This document shows positions 11,301 to 23,600 of a stretch of DNA of 64,000 nucleotides, in pieces. Positions within the stretch are counted from its first letter, which is position 1, and the number at the start of each line of letters is the position of its first letter. Source of the DNA: Tragulus kanchil (lineage: Eukaryota; Chordata; Mammalia; Artiodactyla; Tragulidae); NCBI GenBank assembly GCA_022376925.1, contig JAIOJX010000032.1, forward strand, positions 202,116,939 to 202,180,938. The letters run 5' to 3'. The notes under the pieces were generated by a model that saw only the letters and a list, made by a program, of their open reading frames with translations, searched no databases and was not told the origin of the DNA. Made by a program: the position numbers and the translations under genes.

Positions 11301-11854
11301 CCTGCCCTTGTCCAAACAACCATACTGTTGCTCCCGGATGCCTCCATCAGAGCCCTCAATGGGGAGCTCTGCTTGTGTTGTGCCCTCTCCGTGGCTAGTA
11401 AGGGGATCACGTCTCTCTCCTGCTCCAAATCCTCCACTAGCTTGGCCTACGGATCTCCGTTGCTCCCTCAGACCCCACCGACATCCTCTCGCACCCCCCA
11501 CTGCCTCTGCTCCAGCCACTCTGGTCTCCTCACTGGTCCTCAGTCCCTTCATGCCACCTCCACTGGCTCATATGTCTCGTTCCCACAAAGCTTGTCCCCA
11601 GCACTTTCCATCTCCAGGCACTCCCCCACCCCGCTTTATTTTTTCTTCAGAGCACCTATCCTGACACCCCACCACGTAAATGTGTCTATTGCACTTATAA
11701 TCTATGGCAACCCAATAAGGAGGCTGTCGGGAAAGCCACTTTGGGCTCTGTATTTGAAGTGGAGGGGAGAGAAGAGGAGGGACTTCAACCCACTGCTGAA
11801 AGTGACCAGGCAGGCAGACGTGACCCCCGAGGCTAGTCTGTGTGTCTCTCTGGC

Positions 11855-11971
11855 CCAGGAAATGGCTACCCACTCCAGTATGCTTGCCTGGAAAATTCCA
11901 TGGACAGAGGAGCCTGGCGTGTTACAGTCCATGGGTCAGAAGGAGTCGGACACGACTGAGTGACCAACACA
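11855..11971 (+). mobile_element. Truncated Bov-A SINE (3' half)
   Basis: Only the non-tRNA half is present: CCACTCCAGTATGCTTGCCT, CATGGACAGAGGAGCCTGG, GTTACAGTCCATGGGTC and GGAGTCGGACACGACTGAG. The tRNA-like head is missing. Confidence 0.85.
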
Positions 11972-12189
11972 CTGGCCTGACAGTAGTACTTACTGCAAGT
12001 GAGATGATGACAGCCGAGGTTGTGGCCGTGCTAGGTATTAATTGCTGTAAACCCAAAGGCAAATGCTTGTTTGGGCCTAAGCATTGCTTAAAACTTGCCA
12101 GGCACCTGCTGTTCGAGCCCTCTGGAGGCCGAGGGAGGGAGGAGAGGGTATCTGACCTGTGGGTTTGTAGCCAGGTACAGGCGACAGGC

Positions 12190-12388
12190 GGCTTCCCTGG
12201 TGATTCAGCGTAAAGAATCCACCTGCCAATGGAAGACTCAGGTTTGATCCCTGGGTGGGGAAGATCCCCTGGAGAAGGTAATGGCAACTCATTCCTGTAT
12301 TCCTGCCTGAAAAATCCCATAGAAAGAGGAGCCTGGTGGGTTACAGTCCATGGGGCCACAGAGAGCCAGCCATGACTGAGCACACACC
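12190..12388 (+). mobile_element. Bov-tA SINE
   Basis: Near full length, with the head GGCTTCCCTGGTGATTCAGC, AAGAATCCACCTGCCAATGG, GGGGAAGATCCCCTGGAGAA and the tail GGGTTACAGTCCATGGGGCC. Sense orientation relative to NGB. Confidence 0.9.
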
Positions 12389-12699
12389 TTTAGCACACTG
12401 GTTAGGGGACTCTCAGAGCACCCACAGTAGAAAGAAAGAGGCAGAGTCACTTCCGGTCTCGCCAGCAGACCAGGTAGCACTTGCCAGGCCTTCCCCTATG
12501 AGGTCAGGGGCCAGGGAAGGCCTCAGGGCTCAAGGAATACCAGAGGGACAGCTTTGTCCCCAGGGACCAAAGACACAGAGTAAGGTATGTGGTCCAGCCT
12601 GGCCACCTGAGGGAGCTCTGGCTCCTTCCAGAGGGAGAGGAGGCCCTGCTGAGTGGGTTCAGAGGCAGAGGCACAGACAGCAGAGGTTGGGAGGACTTG

Positions 12700-12705
12700 T
12701 TTATT
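12700..12705 (-). terminator. TMEM63C: Candidate distal TMEM63C poly(A) signal (AATAAA on - strand)
   Basis: TTTATT on the + strand reads AATAAA on the - strand, with a CAAGTCCTCCC stretch downstream. It lies 4.8 kb past the TMEM63C stop as assembled (about 1.6 kb if duplications D3-D5 are collapsed). It is the only canonical AATAAA I noticed on this strand between the stop and NGB. A nearer ATTAAA at 16777-16782 is an alternative. Confidence 0.35.
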
Positions 12706-12759
12706 CAAGGCACGGTCATAGCGTTAGTAACAAGAAGGTTCGGCGCTCTGGCACATTCC

Positions 12760-14939
12760 TTTAGGAGTGGTCGCCAAGGGAAGTCCATACCCCCCACCGG
12801 GATCCCCAGAAGATGCAATGCTGCTGATAGGCACTTTGCTTCCAGAAGCGTCTGAGGAAGAGGCAGGCAGGCACGGAGCTGCCCTAGGCCCCGGGAGGGG
12901 CGCTTCTCGAAGGCTCATGGCAACAGCTGGTCCCGGAGGCAGCTCCCTCCAGAGAGGACGAGGTCAGAGGCGTGGGGCTTTGGGCGACAAGATGGGGCAG
13001 GGGCAGCTGGGAAGTGGCAAGTGGACATGGTGGATGGTGGTAGGTGGAGCCCAGTGGGTGAGCCACGTGGGGGCCGGGCGCCCAGGTTGGAGGAGAGATG
13101 CTTGAGCAGAGCCGGGATGTGGAGTGGAGCGCGCCAGGCACGCCCACACCCGCAGCCGTGACCGCGGGAGGAGGAGCGCGCTGGCCGGGCCTGGCTGGTG
13201 GCCCTGGGTCTCCCGGAAGCGTCGAGAAGCGAGTGGACTCAGGAACTCTCTCAACAGCCTCACCATCTTCCCTCCAAATCAGACCACGCTTGACCCAGAT
13301 TCCGAGGGGGAGGCCCCAGCCCTGCGGCCGTATAGTCTGCAGGGACGGTTTCCACCTGCAGCTTCCACAGACTGACGGAGGGGGCCGGGGGTGGGGCGGA
13401 GGGGAGGAGGGAGAAGCAGCAGGAACAGCCCAGCAGGGGCTGAGAGACCGGGGGCGGATGCCCGCAAGTGGTGCCACGTGAAGAAGGGGCCCAGGCCAAC
13501 TTCCGGCAGGGCGCTCCTGCCAGACACCTGGGGCGTGGCAGAGCCGGTGCCTCCACCTCCACCTCCACCTCCCCGCCGCCGGCAGAGCTCCTTGCCAGGG
13601 GCCGGCCTGCTCTGCTCTGGAAAGGACTCTTTCCCTTGTCGACTGGTAAAATGCTTGGGGAGGAGGCCTGTGGGGCCTGGGCTTGTGAGGAAGCAGCGAG
13701 TATAATTTCCTCCTTATTCCTGGAGAGACCGCCTCCGCCCCAGCTGACCCAAGCTCTCTGGAAAGATCCCTCAGGTTGAAGTCTGGGCCGAGCTCTCTGG
13801 GGAGAGCGATGCTTGCCTCTCAAGTGCTATTTCTCCTCTGGGGTCAAGCCCCATTTAGGAGTGGTCGCCAAGGGAAGTCCATACCCCCACCGGGATCCCC
13901 AGAAGATGCTGCTGATAGGCACTTTGCTTCCAGAAGCGTCTGAGGAAGAGGCAGGCAGGCACGGAGCTGCCCTAGGCCCCGGGAGGGGCGCTTCTCGAAG
14001 GCTCATGGCAACAGCTGGTCCCGGAGGCAGCTCCCTCCAGAGAGGACGAGGTCAGAGGCGTGGGGCTTTGGGCGACAAGATGGGGCAGGGGCAGCTGGGA
14101 AGTGGCAAGTGGACATGGTGGATGGTGGTAGGTGGAGCCCAGTGGGTGAGCCACGTGGGGGCCGGGCGCCCAGGTTGGAGGAGAGATGCTTGAGCAGAGC
14201 CGGGATGTGGAGTGGAGCGCGCCAGGCACGCCCACACCCGCAGCCGTGACCGCGGGAGGAGGAGCGCGCTGGCCGGGCCTGGCTGGTGGCCCTGGGTCTC
14301 CCGGAAGCGTCGAGAAGCGAGTGGACTCAGGAACTCTCTCAACAGCCTCACCATCTTCCCTCCAAATCAGACCACGCTTGACCCAGATTCCGAGGGGGAG
14401 GCCCCAGCCCTGCGGCCGTATAGTCTGCAGGGACGGTTTCCACCTGCAGCTTCCACAGACTGACGGAGGGGGCCGGGGGTGGGGCGGAGGGGAGGAGGGA
14501 GAGAAGCAGCAGGAACAGCCCAGCAGGGGCTGAGAGACCGGGGGCGGATGCCCGCAAGTGGTGCCACGTGAAGAAGGGGCCCAGGCCAACTTCCGGCAGG
14601 GCGCTCCTGCCAGACACCTGGGGCGTGGCAGAGCCGGTGCCTCCACCTCCACCTCCACCTCCCCGCCGCCGGCAGAGCTCCTTGCCAGGGGCCGGCCTGC
14701 TCTGCTCTGGAAAGGACTCTTTCCCTTGTCGACTGGTAAAATGCTTGGGGAGGAGGCCTGTGGGGCCTGGGCTTGTGAGGAAGCAGCGAGTATAATTTCC
14801 TCCTTATTCCTGGAGAGACCGCCTCCGCCCCAGCTGACCCAAGCTCTCTGGAAAGATCCCTCAGGTTGAAGTCTGGGCCGAGCTCTCTGGGGAGAGCGAT
14901 GCTTGCCTCTCAAGTGCTATTTCTCCTCTGGGGTCAAGC
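12760..14939. repeat. Tandem duplication D3
   Basis: Copy A is 12760-13849 and copy B 13854-14939, offset 1094 falling to 1088 through small indels (for example 4 bases lost at 'AGATGCAATGCTGCT' in B). The unit holds a CpG-rich stretch (about 13070-13230) and a short (CCACCT)n tract near 13548-13575. It lies in TMEM63C 3' flank or 3' UTR. No exon is recognised. Confidence 0.95.
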
Positions 14940-17085
14940 TCGGCGCTTCTAGAGCAGACGTGAGGTTCAGGTGCTCCGAGCTCAGGAACACCGGTGTGCC
15001 TGGGAGTCAGTGGGAACCCCCCAGGGGAGCTCCAGAGCAGGCAGACCCCACGTGACATGGCTCATCCTGGTCCACCGAGGCCCCAGGCAGCCCTTATGTG
15101 CACCTCCCCTCGCTCGCCTGCCTGGTGGTCCTGATGGGGCCTGTCCCCAATGGCCGAGGCCTGCACCCCTCCCCTGTGGCAATGGTGCTACCGGCTTATG
15201 CCGGATTTGTATCTTCTGGGCCTCAGTTGGGGAGGCCTGTCCATGGCGGATGCAGCCCCCGCCCCACCCCCCATAGGGCATCCACGGTCTGAGCCAGGAC
15301 CACACTGGAGGCCACTGGACTGCTCTTCAGTCCAGAGTGCAGGGCGGCCTGGAGAGGAGAGGGAGAGGTCCTGTTTGGAGGCCGGGGAACGGCCAGTGAC
15401 TTCAGTCTGCAGCATCGGCTTCTCACCCTGAGCTACCCCCACCTTGGTCACGCTGTGGGCCTAGGCGCTCAGACGGATGTGCGGCAGGGAAAGCTCTCAG
15501 CAGCCACATCCTTGACCTGGGGGGTCTTCTCACTGGGCCCTGGGGTGTGGGGAGGTACATCTGGTTTCTCATCACTCAGCATTTTGGGCGACGCCTCCCC
15601 CCACCTCCATGACGTCTGCCTCTGCCCCTCCCACCTTACAGTAACCAGCCTGGGTTGCTTTCAGAATGCACACAGGTCCCATTTAATGAGCCCTGACTGA
15701 CCACGTCCCCTGACACTCTGGCAGGAACAGAAAGGAGAAGGGGCTGTATCAACCCCACTGCTCCACGGACATCTGATGAGGGGCAGAGCGACAGCAAGGG
15801 GCTCAGTCACCTCCTTCACGTCTGTGGTCTCCACTGTCCTTTCCTGTCAGCAGGTGCAGGACATTCTCTTTGTAGATCCCCATGCGTGGAAGCCAGGGGG
15901 AGGTGGTTATCTGTGTCTTGTCCTCTGCTGACCACAGGGGAGGGACGGGCTGGGAGTGGGGGTCGGGAGGGTGGGGCAGCGGCAGATGACCCAAGAACCC
16001 GTACCCGGCGTGACTATTTCTCCTCTGGGGTCAAGCTCGGCGCTTCTAGAGCAGACGTGAGGTTCAGGTGCTCCGAGCTCAGGAACACCGGTGTGCCTGG
16101 GAGTCAGTGGGAACCCCCCAGGGGAGCTCCAGAGCAGGCAGACCCCACGTGACATGGCTCATCCTGGTCCACCGAGGCCCCAGGCAGCCCTTATGTGCAC
16201 CTCCCTCGCCGCCTGCCTGGTGGTCCTGATGGGGCCTGTCCCCAATGGCCGAGGCCTGCACCCCTCCCCTGTGGCAATGGTGCTACCGGCTTATGCCGGA
16301 TTTGTATCTTCTGGGCCTCAGTTGGGGAGGCCTGTCCATGGCGGATGCAGCCCCCGCCCCACCCCCCATAGGGCATCCACGGTCTGAGCCAGGACCACAC
16401 TGGAGGCCACTGGACTGCTCTTCAGTCCAGAGTGCAGGGCGGCCTGGAGAGGAGAGGGAGAGGTCCTGTTTGGAGGCCGGGGAACGGCCAGTGACTTCAG
16501 TCTGCAGCATCGGCTTCTCACCCTGAGCTACCCCCACCTTGGTCACGCTGTGGGCCTAGGCGCTCAGACGGATGTGCGGCAGGGAAAGCTCTCAGCAGCC
16601 ACATCCTTGACCTGGGGGGTCTTCTCACTGGGCCCTGGGGTGTGGGGAGGTACATCTGGTTTCTCATCACTCAGCATTTTGGGCGACGCCTCCCCCCACC
16701 TCCATGACGTCTGCCTCTGCCCCTCCCACCTTACAGTAACCAGCCTGGGTTGCTTTCAGAATGCACACAGGTCCCATTTAATGAGCCCTGACTGACCACG
16801 TCCCCTGACACTCTGGCAGGAACAGAAAGGAGAAGGGGCTGTATCAACCCCACTGCTCCACGGACATCTGATGAGGGGCAGAGCGACAGCAAGGGGCTCA
16901 GTCACCTCCTTCACGTCTGTGGTCTCCACTGTCCTTTCCTGTCAGCAGGTGCAGGACATTCTCTTTGTAGATCCCCATGCGTGGAAGCCAGGGGGAGGTG
17001 GTTATCTGTGTCTTGTCCTCTGCTGACCACAGGGGAGGGACGGGCTGGGAGTGGGGGTCGGGGAGGGGTGGGGCAGCGGCAGAAG
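14918..17085. repeat. Tandem duplication D4
   Basis: Copy A is 14918-15987 and copy B 16014-17085, offset 1097-1095. Copy A starts with the same CTATTTCTCCTCTGGGGTCA word that ends copy B of D3, so the two duplications are chained. Bases 15988-16013 are filler found in neither copy. The sequence is 3' flank of TMEM63C. Confidence 0.95.
16777..16782 (-). terminator. TMEM63C: Candidate proximal TMEM63C poly(A) signal (ATTAAA)
   Basis: TTTAAT on the + strand gives ATTAAA on the - strand about 700 bases past the TMEM63C stop, with TGTGTGCATTCTG downstream. ATTAAA is the commonest variant signal. Duplicates of it lie at about 15682 and 17893. Confidence 0.4.
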
Positions 17086-17482
17086 CTCCCCGGGCAGGGC
17101 AGCGGTGGAAGCATGGCAGACTCCAGAGCATCTTCTTCCGACTTCCTCCCTTAGGCACACCTTCCCCCTGGCGACCACAGGCAAGTTCCTGAGCCTTCAG
17201 TCTGTGCTCAGGCCTCCAGCCACTGTTTCCAAGATGCGGTGCTTGTCTGTAGCCTCCATCCCATCCCGGGGTCCTTCTGCACTGCCCGGCATCTCCCGTT
17301 CTGCCTGGCCAGAAGGCTGGAGCCTCCACGTGGCCGATAGATATCCAGGGCTCCTCTGGGGCCTTCCCAAAGTCTGCAGGGTGTTGCGAGGCAGGCCAGG
17401 CTGACCTCCTGCCTCTCTCGGCCAGGCTCTCCTCTGGTTGCCACTCCCGCTGGCGTCGCCAGGTGGAGGCCTCGGGTCCTGG

Positions 17483-17683
17483 TCAGTGGTACTGGCTCTG
17501 GCCCTCTAGTTCCAGCCCTTCTTGGAACTGAGCCGTGTCCAAATCCCTCGAAAAGCCCCTTGCGTCACTCTCCTCTTCCCCCTCTTCTGGCTGTCTGTTG
17601 ATGGTGCCGTAGGTGTGCCTGGCGGGGGAGGAGGCTGGGGTCAGGTTCATCTCCGGCTCCTGCAGCACCGTGGCCACATACAG
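17483..17683 (-). CDS. TMEM63C: TMEM63C exon 19 in window (terminal coding exon), copy A
   Basis: Encodes [19 protein letters not shown] to [10 protein letters not shown] and stops with TGA at 17483-17485. Acceptor CAAGCAG|CTGTAT. It is the cytoplasmic C-terminal tail, rich in Glu (EEGEEESD). Confidence 0.93.
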   Translation of the reverse strand: MYVATVLQEPEMNLTPASSPARHTYGTINRQPEEGEEESDARGFSRDLDTAQFQEGLELEGQSQYH

Positions 17684-20600
17684 CTGCTTGGGACAGAGAG
17701 GAGAGAGGGGGCGGGGTCACATCTGGGGTGAGGTCACATCTGGGCACACCCTTCCCCCTCTCACTCAACCCACAGGGGTTCCGCCCCTCAAAGCCAGGGC
17801 ACCTTCCTTCTTCCCCGCAGCCCGAGTCTTAGCCGTCCTGCCTGCCCAGGTGCTCTCGCGCCTTTGATGAGCATCTGAATGCACACAGGTCCCATTTAAT
17901 GAGCCCTGACTGACCACGCCCCTGACCCTCTGGCAGGAACAGAAAGGAGAAGGGGCTGTATCAACCCCACCGCTCCACGGACATCTGATGAGGGGCAGAG
18001 CGACAGCAAGGGGCTCAGTCACCTCCTTCACGTCTGTGGTCTCCACTGTCCTTTCCTGTCAGCAGGTGCAGGACATTCTCTTTGTAGATCCCCATGCGTG
18101 GAAGCCAGGGGGAGGTGGTTATCTGTGTCTTGTCCTCTGCTGACCACAGGGGAGGGACGGGCTGGGAGTGGGGGTCGGGGAGGGGTGGGGCAGCGGCAGA
18201 AGCTCCCCGGGCAGGGCAGCGGTGGAAGCATGGCAGACTCCAGAGCATCTTCTTCCGACTTCCTCCCTTAGGCACACCTTCCCCCTGGCGACCACAGGCA
18301 AGTTCCTGAGCCTTCAGTCTGTGCTCAGGCCTCCAGCCACTGTTTCCAAGATGCGGTGCTTGTCTGTAGCCTCCATCCCATCCCGGGGTCCTTCTGCACT
18401 GCCCGGCATCTCCCGTTCTGCCTGGCCAGAAGGCTGGAGCCTCCACGTGGCCGATAGATATCCAGGGCTCCTCTGGGGCCTTCCCAAAGTCTGCAGGGTG
18501 TTGCGAGGCAGGCCAGGCTGACCTCCTGCCTCTCGGCCAGGCTCTCCTCTGGTTGCCACTCCCGCTGGCGTCGCCAGGTGGAGGCCTCGGGTCCTGGTCA
18601 GTGGTACTGGCTCTGGCCCTCTAGTTCCAGCCCTTCTTGGAACTGAGCCGTGTCCAAATCCCTCGAAAAGCCCCTTGCGTCACTCTCCTCTTCCCCCTCT
18701 TCTGGCTGTCTGTTGATGGTGCCGTAGGTGTGCCTGGCGGGGGAGGAGGCTGGGGTCAGGTTCATCTCCGGCTCCTGCAGCACCGTGGCCACATACAGCT
18801 GCTTGGGACAGAGAGGAGAGAGGGGGCGGGGTCACATCTGGGGTGAGGTCACATCTGGGCACACCCTTCCCCCTCTCACTCAACCCACAGGGGTTCCGCC
18901 CCTCAAAGCCAGGGCACCTTCCTTCTTCCCCGCAGCCCGAGTCTTAGCCGTCCTGCCTGCCCAGGTGCTCTCGCGCCTTTGATGAGCATCTACACGCTCC
19001 CTGGGCTAGTCCGTGAGTCCCCTAACTCCACAGTTGCTTCAGCACACGTGCCATTCATAGTTCCAGGTCAGGTGGAGCCCAAGGGAGACGACCTGAGGCT
19101 CCCTTACACTGACGTCTGGAGGGACCCCCGGTCCTTGAGCTAGTGGGCTTTCTACTGCAGCCTCAGAGACACATCCAGCTCCTTTGGGCTGTGTCACTGG
19201 TTGGCCTGTGAATGAGGACTGGAGACGGAGGCTGCTGACTGAGGGCTTGGTCCTGTGACCTGTGAAGTCCAGGCCTGGGCTCAGGAATGCCCAGGACAAC
19301 AGCGGGACAAACACAAGAAGCAGCAGGACAGAACTGTCAGCCTGCCTTTGAAGGGACTTTTAAACCAGCTCCTCATTTTGAAAATAGGTAATTATTAGTA
19401 TGAAACCGTTTCAAAAAGTAACTAATAAAATCCTTCTCTGTAGGAGCTTATTACAGTGAAACTTACACAGCCCTAGATGAAGGGCTTTTTCTGCGGTAGA
19501 GTTTAGATATTTTCATAGGGCCAATGTCAACCCCACAGATGGCTTTTGGGTTCTAGGGGAAAATGGTAACTGCACAGGGGAAGAAGCTAGCCCTCGTCCC
19601 CGAGCCAGGGAGTCACTTTGGCCTCATCAGCAGCAATAAAATGGGATATTACACCCCCCTGGTGTGACACATAGCACTGCCTGCCATGGTCTAGCCCGAG
19701 TGTTGAACCGGAATCTATCCAGCCTTTGAATCTAACTTCTAGTTTTCAGGAAATACAGGAAAGACTATAATCTCCTGTAAGATACCAGGAAGAAACAGTC
19801 AGAGAAAGCCAGAAGATGGGGCATTCTGCAGGACTGCTCGCTTGGTCTCTCTGACAAGTCATAAAATAGAGATGATGCTAAAATAAAAGGGACATGCACA
19901 GGTGCCAGATTAATCTAGCACAGACACTGGATTGGATCTTGGTTTAGATGAGCTGTAAAATATATTTCTGGAACTGTAAGACAAGTTGAATATGGACTAG
20001 GTATTTAAAGAGATAAAAACATATATGTAAGAAGACAGAGACTGTTAACTAAAATTGCAGCTTATAAAGCAATGTGCAGTATTATGACATTTTAGAAGAA
20101 ATGCAAAATCTGAAAGAATAGACATTAGGTCAACTGTAGGTGGTAGAAATATGGACTTTTATTTTCTTATTTTTGCTTCTTTGTTTTCTTCCCTATAGCT
20201 ACCTACAATGCTCAGACGCATGTGATAATAATGAAATAATTATTAATATAATAATTATTAATAATTATTATGAAATTAATTCCAATAATTTTTTAAAAAA
20301 AACTCAAACTCTAGCATCTATCAGACTTGGTTCAAACTTCGTCTGTCATTTCCTTGCATAGTAGTACACTAGGGTCTAAATTAATGCACCTTTTTAAGCC
20401 TCAGTTTCCTCATCTGTAAAGTGAGGATAAAAACCCCAACTGTGCGGATTAATCATAAATATCAAGAACAAGAATGGGGGGCTTCCCCTGGTGGTCCAGT
20501 GGGTAAGGACACCGCCTTGCAGTGCAAGGGGCGCCAGTTTGATCCCTGGCCTGGGAAGATCCCACGTGCCGCGGAGCGGCTGGACTGATGTGTCCAATCA

Positions 20601-23600
20601 CCGAGCCAGAGCTCTGGAGCGCATGCGCCCAGAGCCGGCGCTCTGCGACAACAGACGCCACCGCGATGGGAGGCCCACAGGAGCCAAAGATCAAAGACGG
20701 ATGAAAATGGAGAAATGAAAGACCAATAGAAGTGGCGCACCCGCTCCCCTCCCTCCCCAACCCGACCCCTGCCCAAAATAAATAAATAAATAAATCTTTA
20801 AAAAAAAAAAAAAGAACAAGAATGGGGAAACGTCTAGGTTTTCAAAGTTTCAATAACCAGCTGCTGACAGCATTCCAGAAGGGTCATCTTGGAAGGGCCC
20901 CAGGAGAAACGCCACGTGAGAGAGACTCCTGCTTCAAAACCTTTGTCATCTCTCTGGTACTGAAGCTCCTTCTCCCCTGCCACCTCCCAGGGCTCACTGG
21001 GCCCTCTCTGAGGGGCTTGTTTCAGAGTGAGGGCTATAGTTTTGTGCACCTGGAGTGGGCATGACCTCCCACTGACAGTCTGGGTGCTTTTGTCACAACT
21101 AAGGGGCCCCTTTCCCACCCGCTCTGGGAGTGCTGCCCACTATGCATTTGCACCTGGCCCCAAACTTTTGTTAACTAAAATTGCAGCTTATAAAGCAATG
21201 TGCAGTATTATGACATTTTAGAAGAAATGCAAAATCTGAAAGAATAGACATTAGGTCAACTGTAGGTGGTAGAAATATGGACTTTTATTTTCTTATTTTT
21301 GCTTCTTTGTTTTCTTCCCTATAGCTACCTACAATGCTCAGACGCATGTGATAATAATGAAATAATTATTAATATAATAATTATTAATAATTATTATGAA
21401 ATTAATTCCAATAATTTTTTAAAAAAAACTCAAACTCTAGCATCTATCAGACTTGGTTCAAACTTCGTCTGTCATTTCCTTGCATAGTAGTACACTAGGG
21501 TCTAAATTAATGCACCTTTTTAAGCCTCAGTTTCCTCATCTGTAAAGTGAGGATAAAAACCCCAACTGTGCGGATTAATCATAAATATCAAGAACAAGAA
21601 TGGGGGGCTTCCCCTGGTGGTCCAGTGGGTAAGGACACCGCCTTGCAGTGCAAGGGGCGCCAGTTTGATCCCTGGCCTGGGAAGATCCCACGTGCCGCGG
21701 AGCGGCTGGACTGATGTGTCCAATCACCGAGCCAGAGCTCTGGAGCGCATGCGCCCAGAGCCGGCGCTCTGCGACAACAGACGCCACCGCGATGGGAGGC
21801 CCACAGGAGCCAAAGATCAAAGACGGATGAAAATGGAGAAATGAAAGACCAATAGAAGTGGCGCACCCGCTCCCCTCCCTCCCCAACCCGACCCCTGCCC
21901 AAAATAAATAAATAAATAAATCTTTAAAAAAAAAAAAAAAAAGAACAAGAATGGGGAAACGTCTAGGTTTTCAAAGTTTCAATAACCAGCTGCTGACAGC
22001 ATTCCAGAAGGGTCATCTTGGAAGGGCCCCAGGAGAAACGCCACGTGGAGAGAGACTCCTGCTTCAAAACCTTTGTCATCTCTCTGGTACTGAAGCTCCT
22101 TCTCCCCTGCCACCTCCCAGGGCTCACTGGGCCCTCTCTGAGGGGCTTGTTTCAGAGTGAGGGCTATAGTTTTGTGCACCTGGAGTGGGCATGACCTCCC
22201 ACTGACAGTCTGGGTGCTTTTGTCACAACTAAGGGGCCCCTTTCCCACCCGCTCTGGGAGTGCTGCCCACTATGCATTTGCACCTGGCCCCAAACTGTCT
22301 TCCATTTTCACAATGCTCCAGACTCTCTTTTCCGGGCTTTGGCACAGGCTGGTCCTCCTCCTCGTGTGCTCTTTCCCACACCCTCTTCAACCTGGGAACC
22401 CCTGCTCTCCTGTGCCTGGAGTCCAATTAGATGCTCCCTCCTCCAGGAAGCCTTCCCAGAGTGCCCGGGCTGGCTGGTGCCCTTCTTCAGTGCTCCTCCA
22501 AGGCACTCTGGCATCAGGGCACAGGGAAACCCAGTACCCAGCTCAGCGCACGCCTCGGTGGCTCGGCCCCTACCCTCGTGGCCAGGTTTCGGGTGAGCGC
22601 GCAAGCCCCTCCAGGCTGAGGCGTGGTGTGGAGCCAGCGCCCAGCCTGCCGGACCCTGCACTCTTGAGTCCAGGCTCATCTGCTCACAAGCTGATGGGGC
22701 ACCCATCCAGCGCTGCCCTTGCCTTACCAGTCAGCACAGACCTCCAGTCGCTCGCTGCAGCTCTGTGTGAGCCACTCTGCCTGGCACCTATGCCCTTGGC
22801 GGCAGCTTTCGGTCCCAAGGCCGAGCCCCAGCAGGCCCCCTGCGTCTACACGGCTGTGTCTGTGGTGCTTGAGTTCATCCTGCTCTTTCTCGTCCTCTCT
22901 GAGCTCCTTCTAGAGAATGTCCTGTAGAAACTCCTGGATCTTCTATCTTTCTGAAGGCTCTTCAGCCAGGGCCATGGCAGCAATCTGACCTGGGCCAAGT
23001 CCTGCTGCATCAGAGTGGGGAGTGCGGGGACCCCCGACTCCTCCCCGACACCCAGGGTGGGCTCTAACCGCTGGTGCCCCACAGTGCTGCCGGAAAGCGC
23101 CGCCCCCCGACCTGTCCCCGGGGGAAGACACTGACTCACAAGGGAAGTTGGCGTGGAGGAGGTGCTGCTAGGCTCCAGGTCAAACACCGTCTCCATCTCC
23201 TCCTCGGGCTGCGGCGGTGGGAGAGACAGGGAGGGTCAGAGAATGCCCCCGCCCTCCCCATATCCAGAGAAGCCAGGACCCTAAATTCAGGCTTCAGGGG
23301 CTCCTGCTCCCTTAAACGCAACTCGCCTTTTATTTTTTCAGGCCTGCAGCCCAGTTGGTAGGGCTGAAGCCCAAGGGGACAGAGTGAGAACTGGGATGCT
23401 AGGGAGACCCTTCTGGGATGTTCCATTCCCAAGGATCATAATGGGACACAGTAAGCAGAGTGGAAGTTGAGGTTCCAGGATGATGCTTTGACTCCAGGAG
23501 AAGCCCTGACTTCAAGAATGCCTTCTTTCCTGCCGGAATTTCCCCTTTGCCTCTGGAATGAGATGAAGGTCTAAGTCCGCTATCACCTTCTGCCTTTCGA

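Larger units (their letters stand above)
8371..12699. other. Intergenic region between convergent NGB and TMEM63C
   Basis: No gene is visible. The first part (about 8560-8690) resembles an old interspersed repeat of unknown family. A G-rich simple tract (TGTGTGGGGGTGGGGGTGG) is at about 9845-9870. About 9880-11720 is unusually C/T-rich on this strand, which opens frames up to 309 codons; these have no recognisable domain, biased composition and no codon signature. Two Bov-tA SINE pieces close the region (listed separately). Confidence 0.6.
16761..18989. repeat. Tandem duplication D5 (contains last TMEM63C exon)
   Basis: Copy A is about 16761-17873 and copy B 17877-18989, offset 1118 falling to 1115. 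It starts within copy B of D4, so the segment beginning GAATGCACACAGGTCCC exists three times (about 15664, 16759, 17876). The terminal TMEM63C exon is duplicated without coding change; a 2-base CT difference lies at about 17406 versus 18526. Confidence 0.95.

Noticed and set aside
10822..11963. 280- and 309-codon + strand frames in the intergenic region
   Set aside because: The region is C/T-rich, the two frames overlap, the product is Ser/Pro/Leu low-complexity and the second runs into a SINE. No splice or start evidence.
13972..14913. 313-codon - strand frame in D3 copy B
   Set aside because: Its counterpart in copy A breaks into pieces through a 2-base indel, and it lacks homology to TMEM63C or other known proteins.
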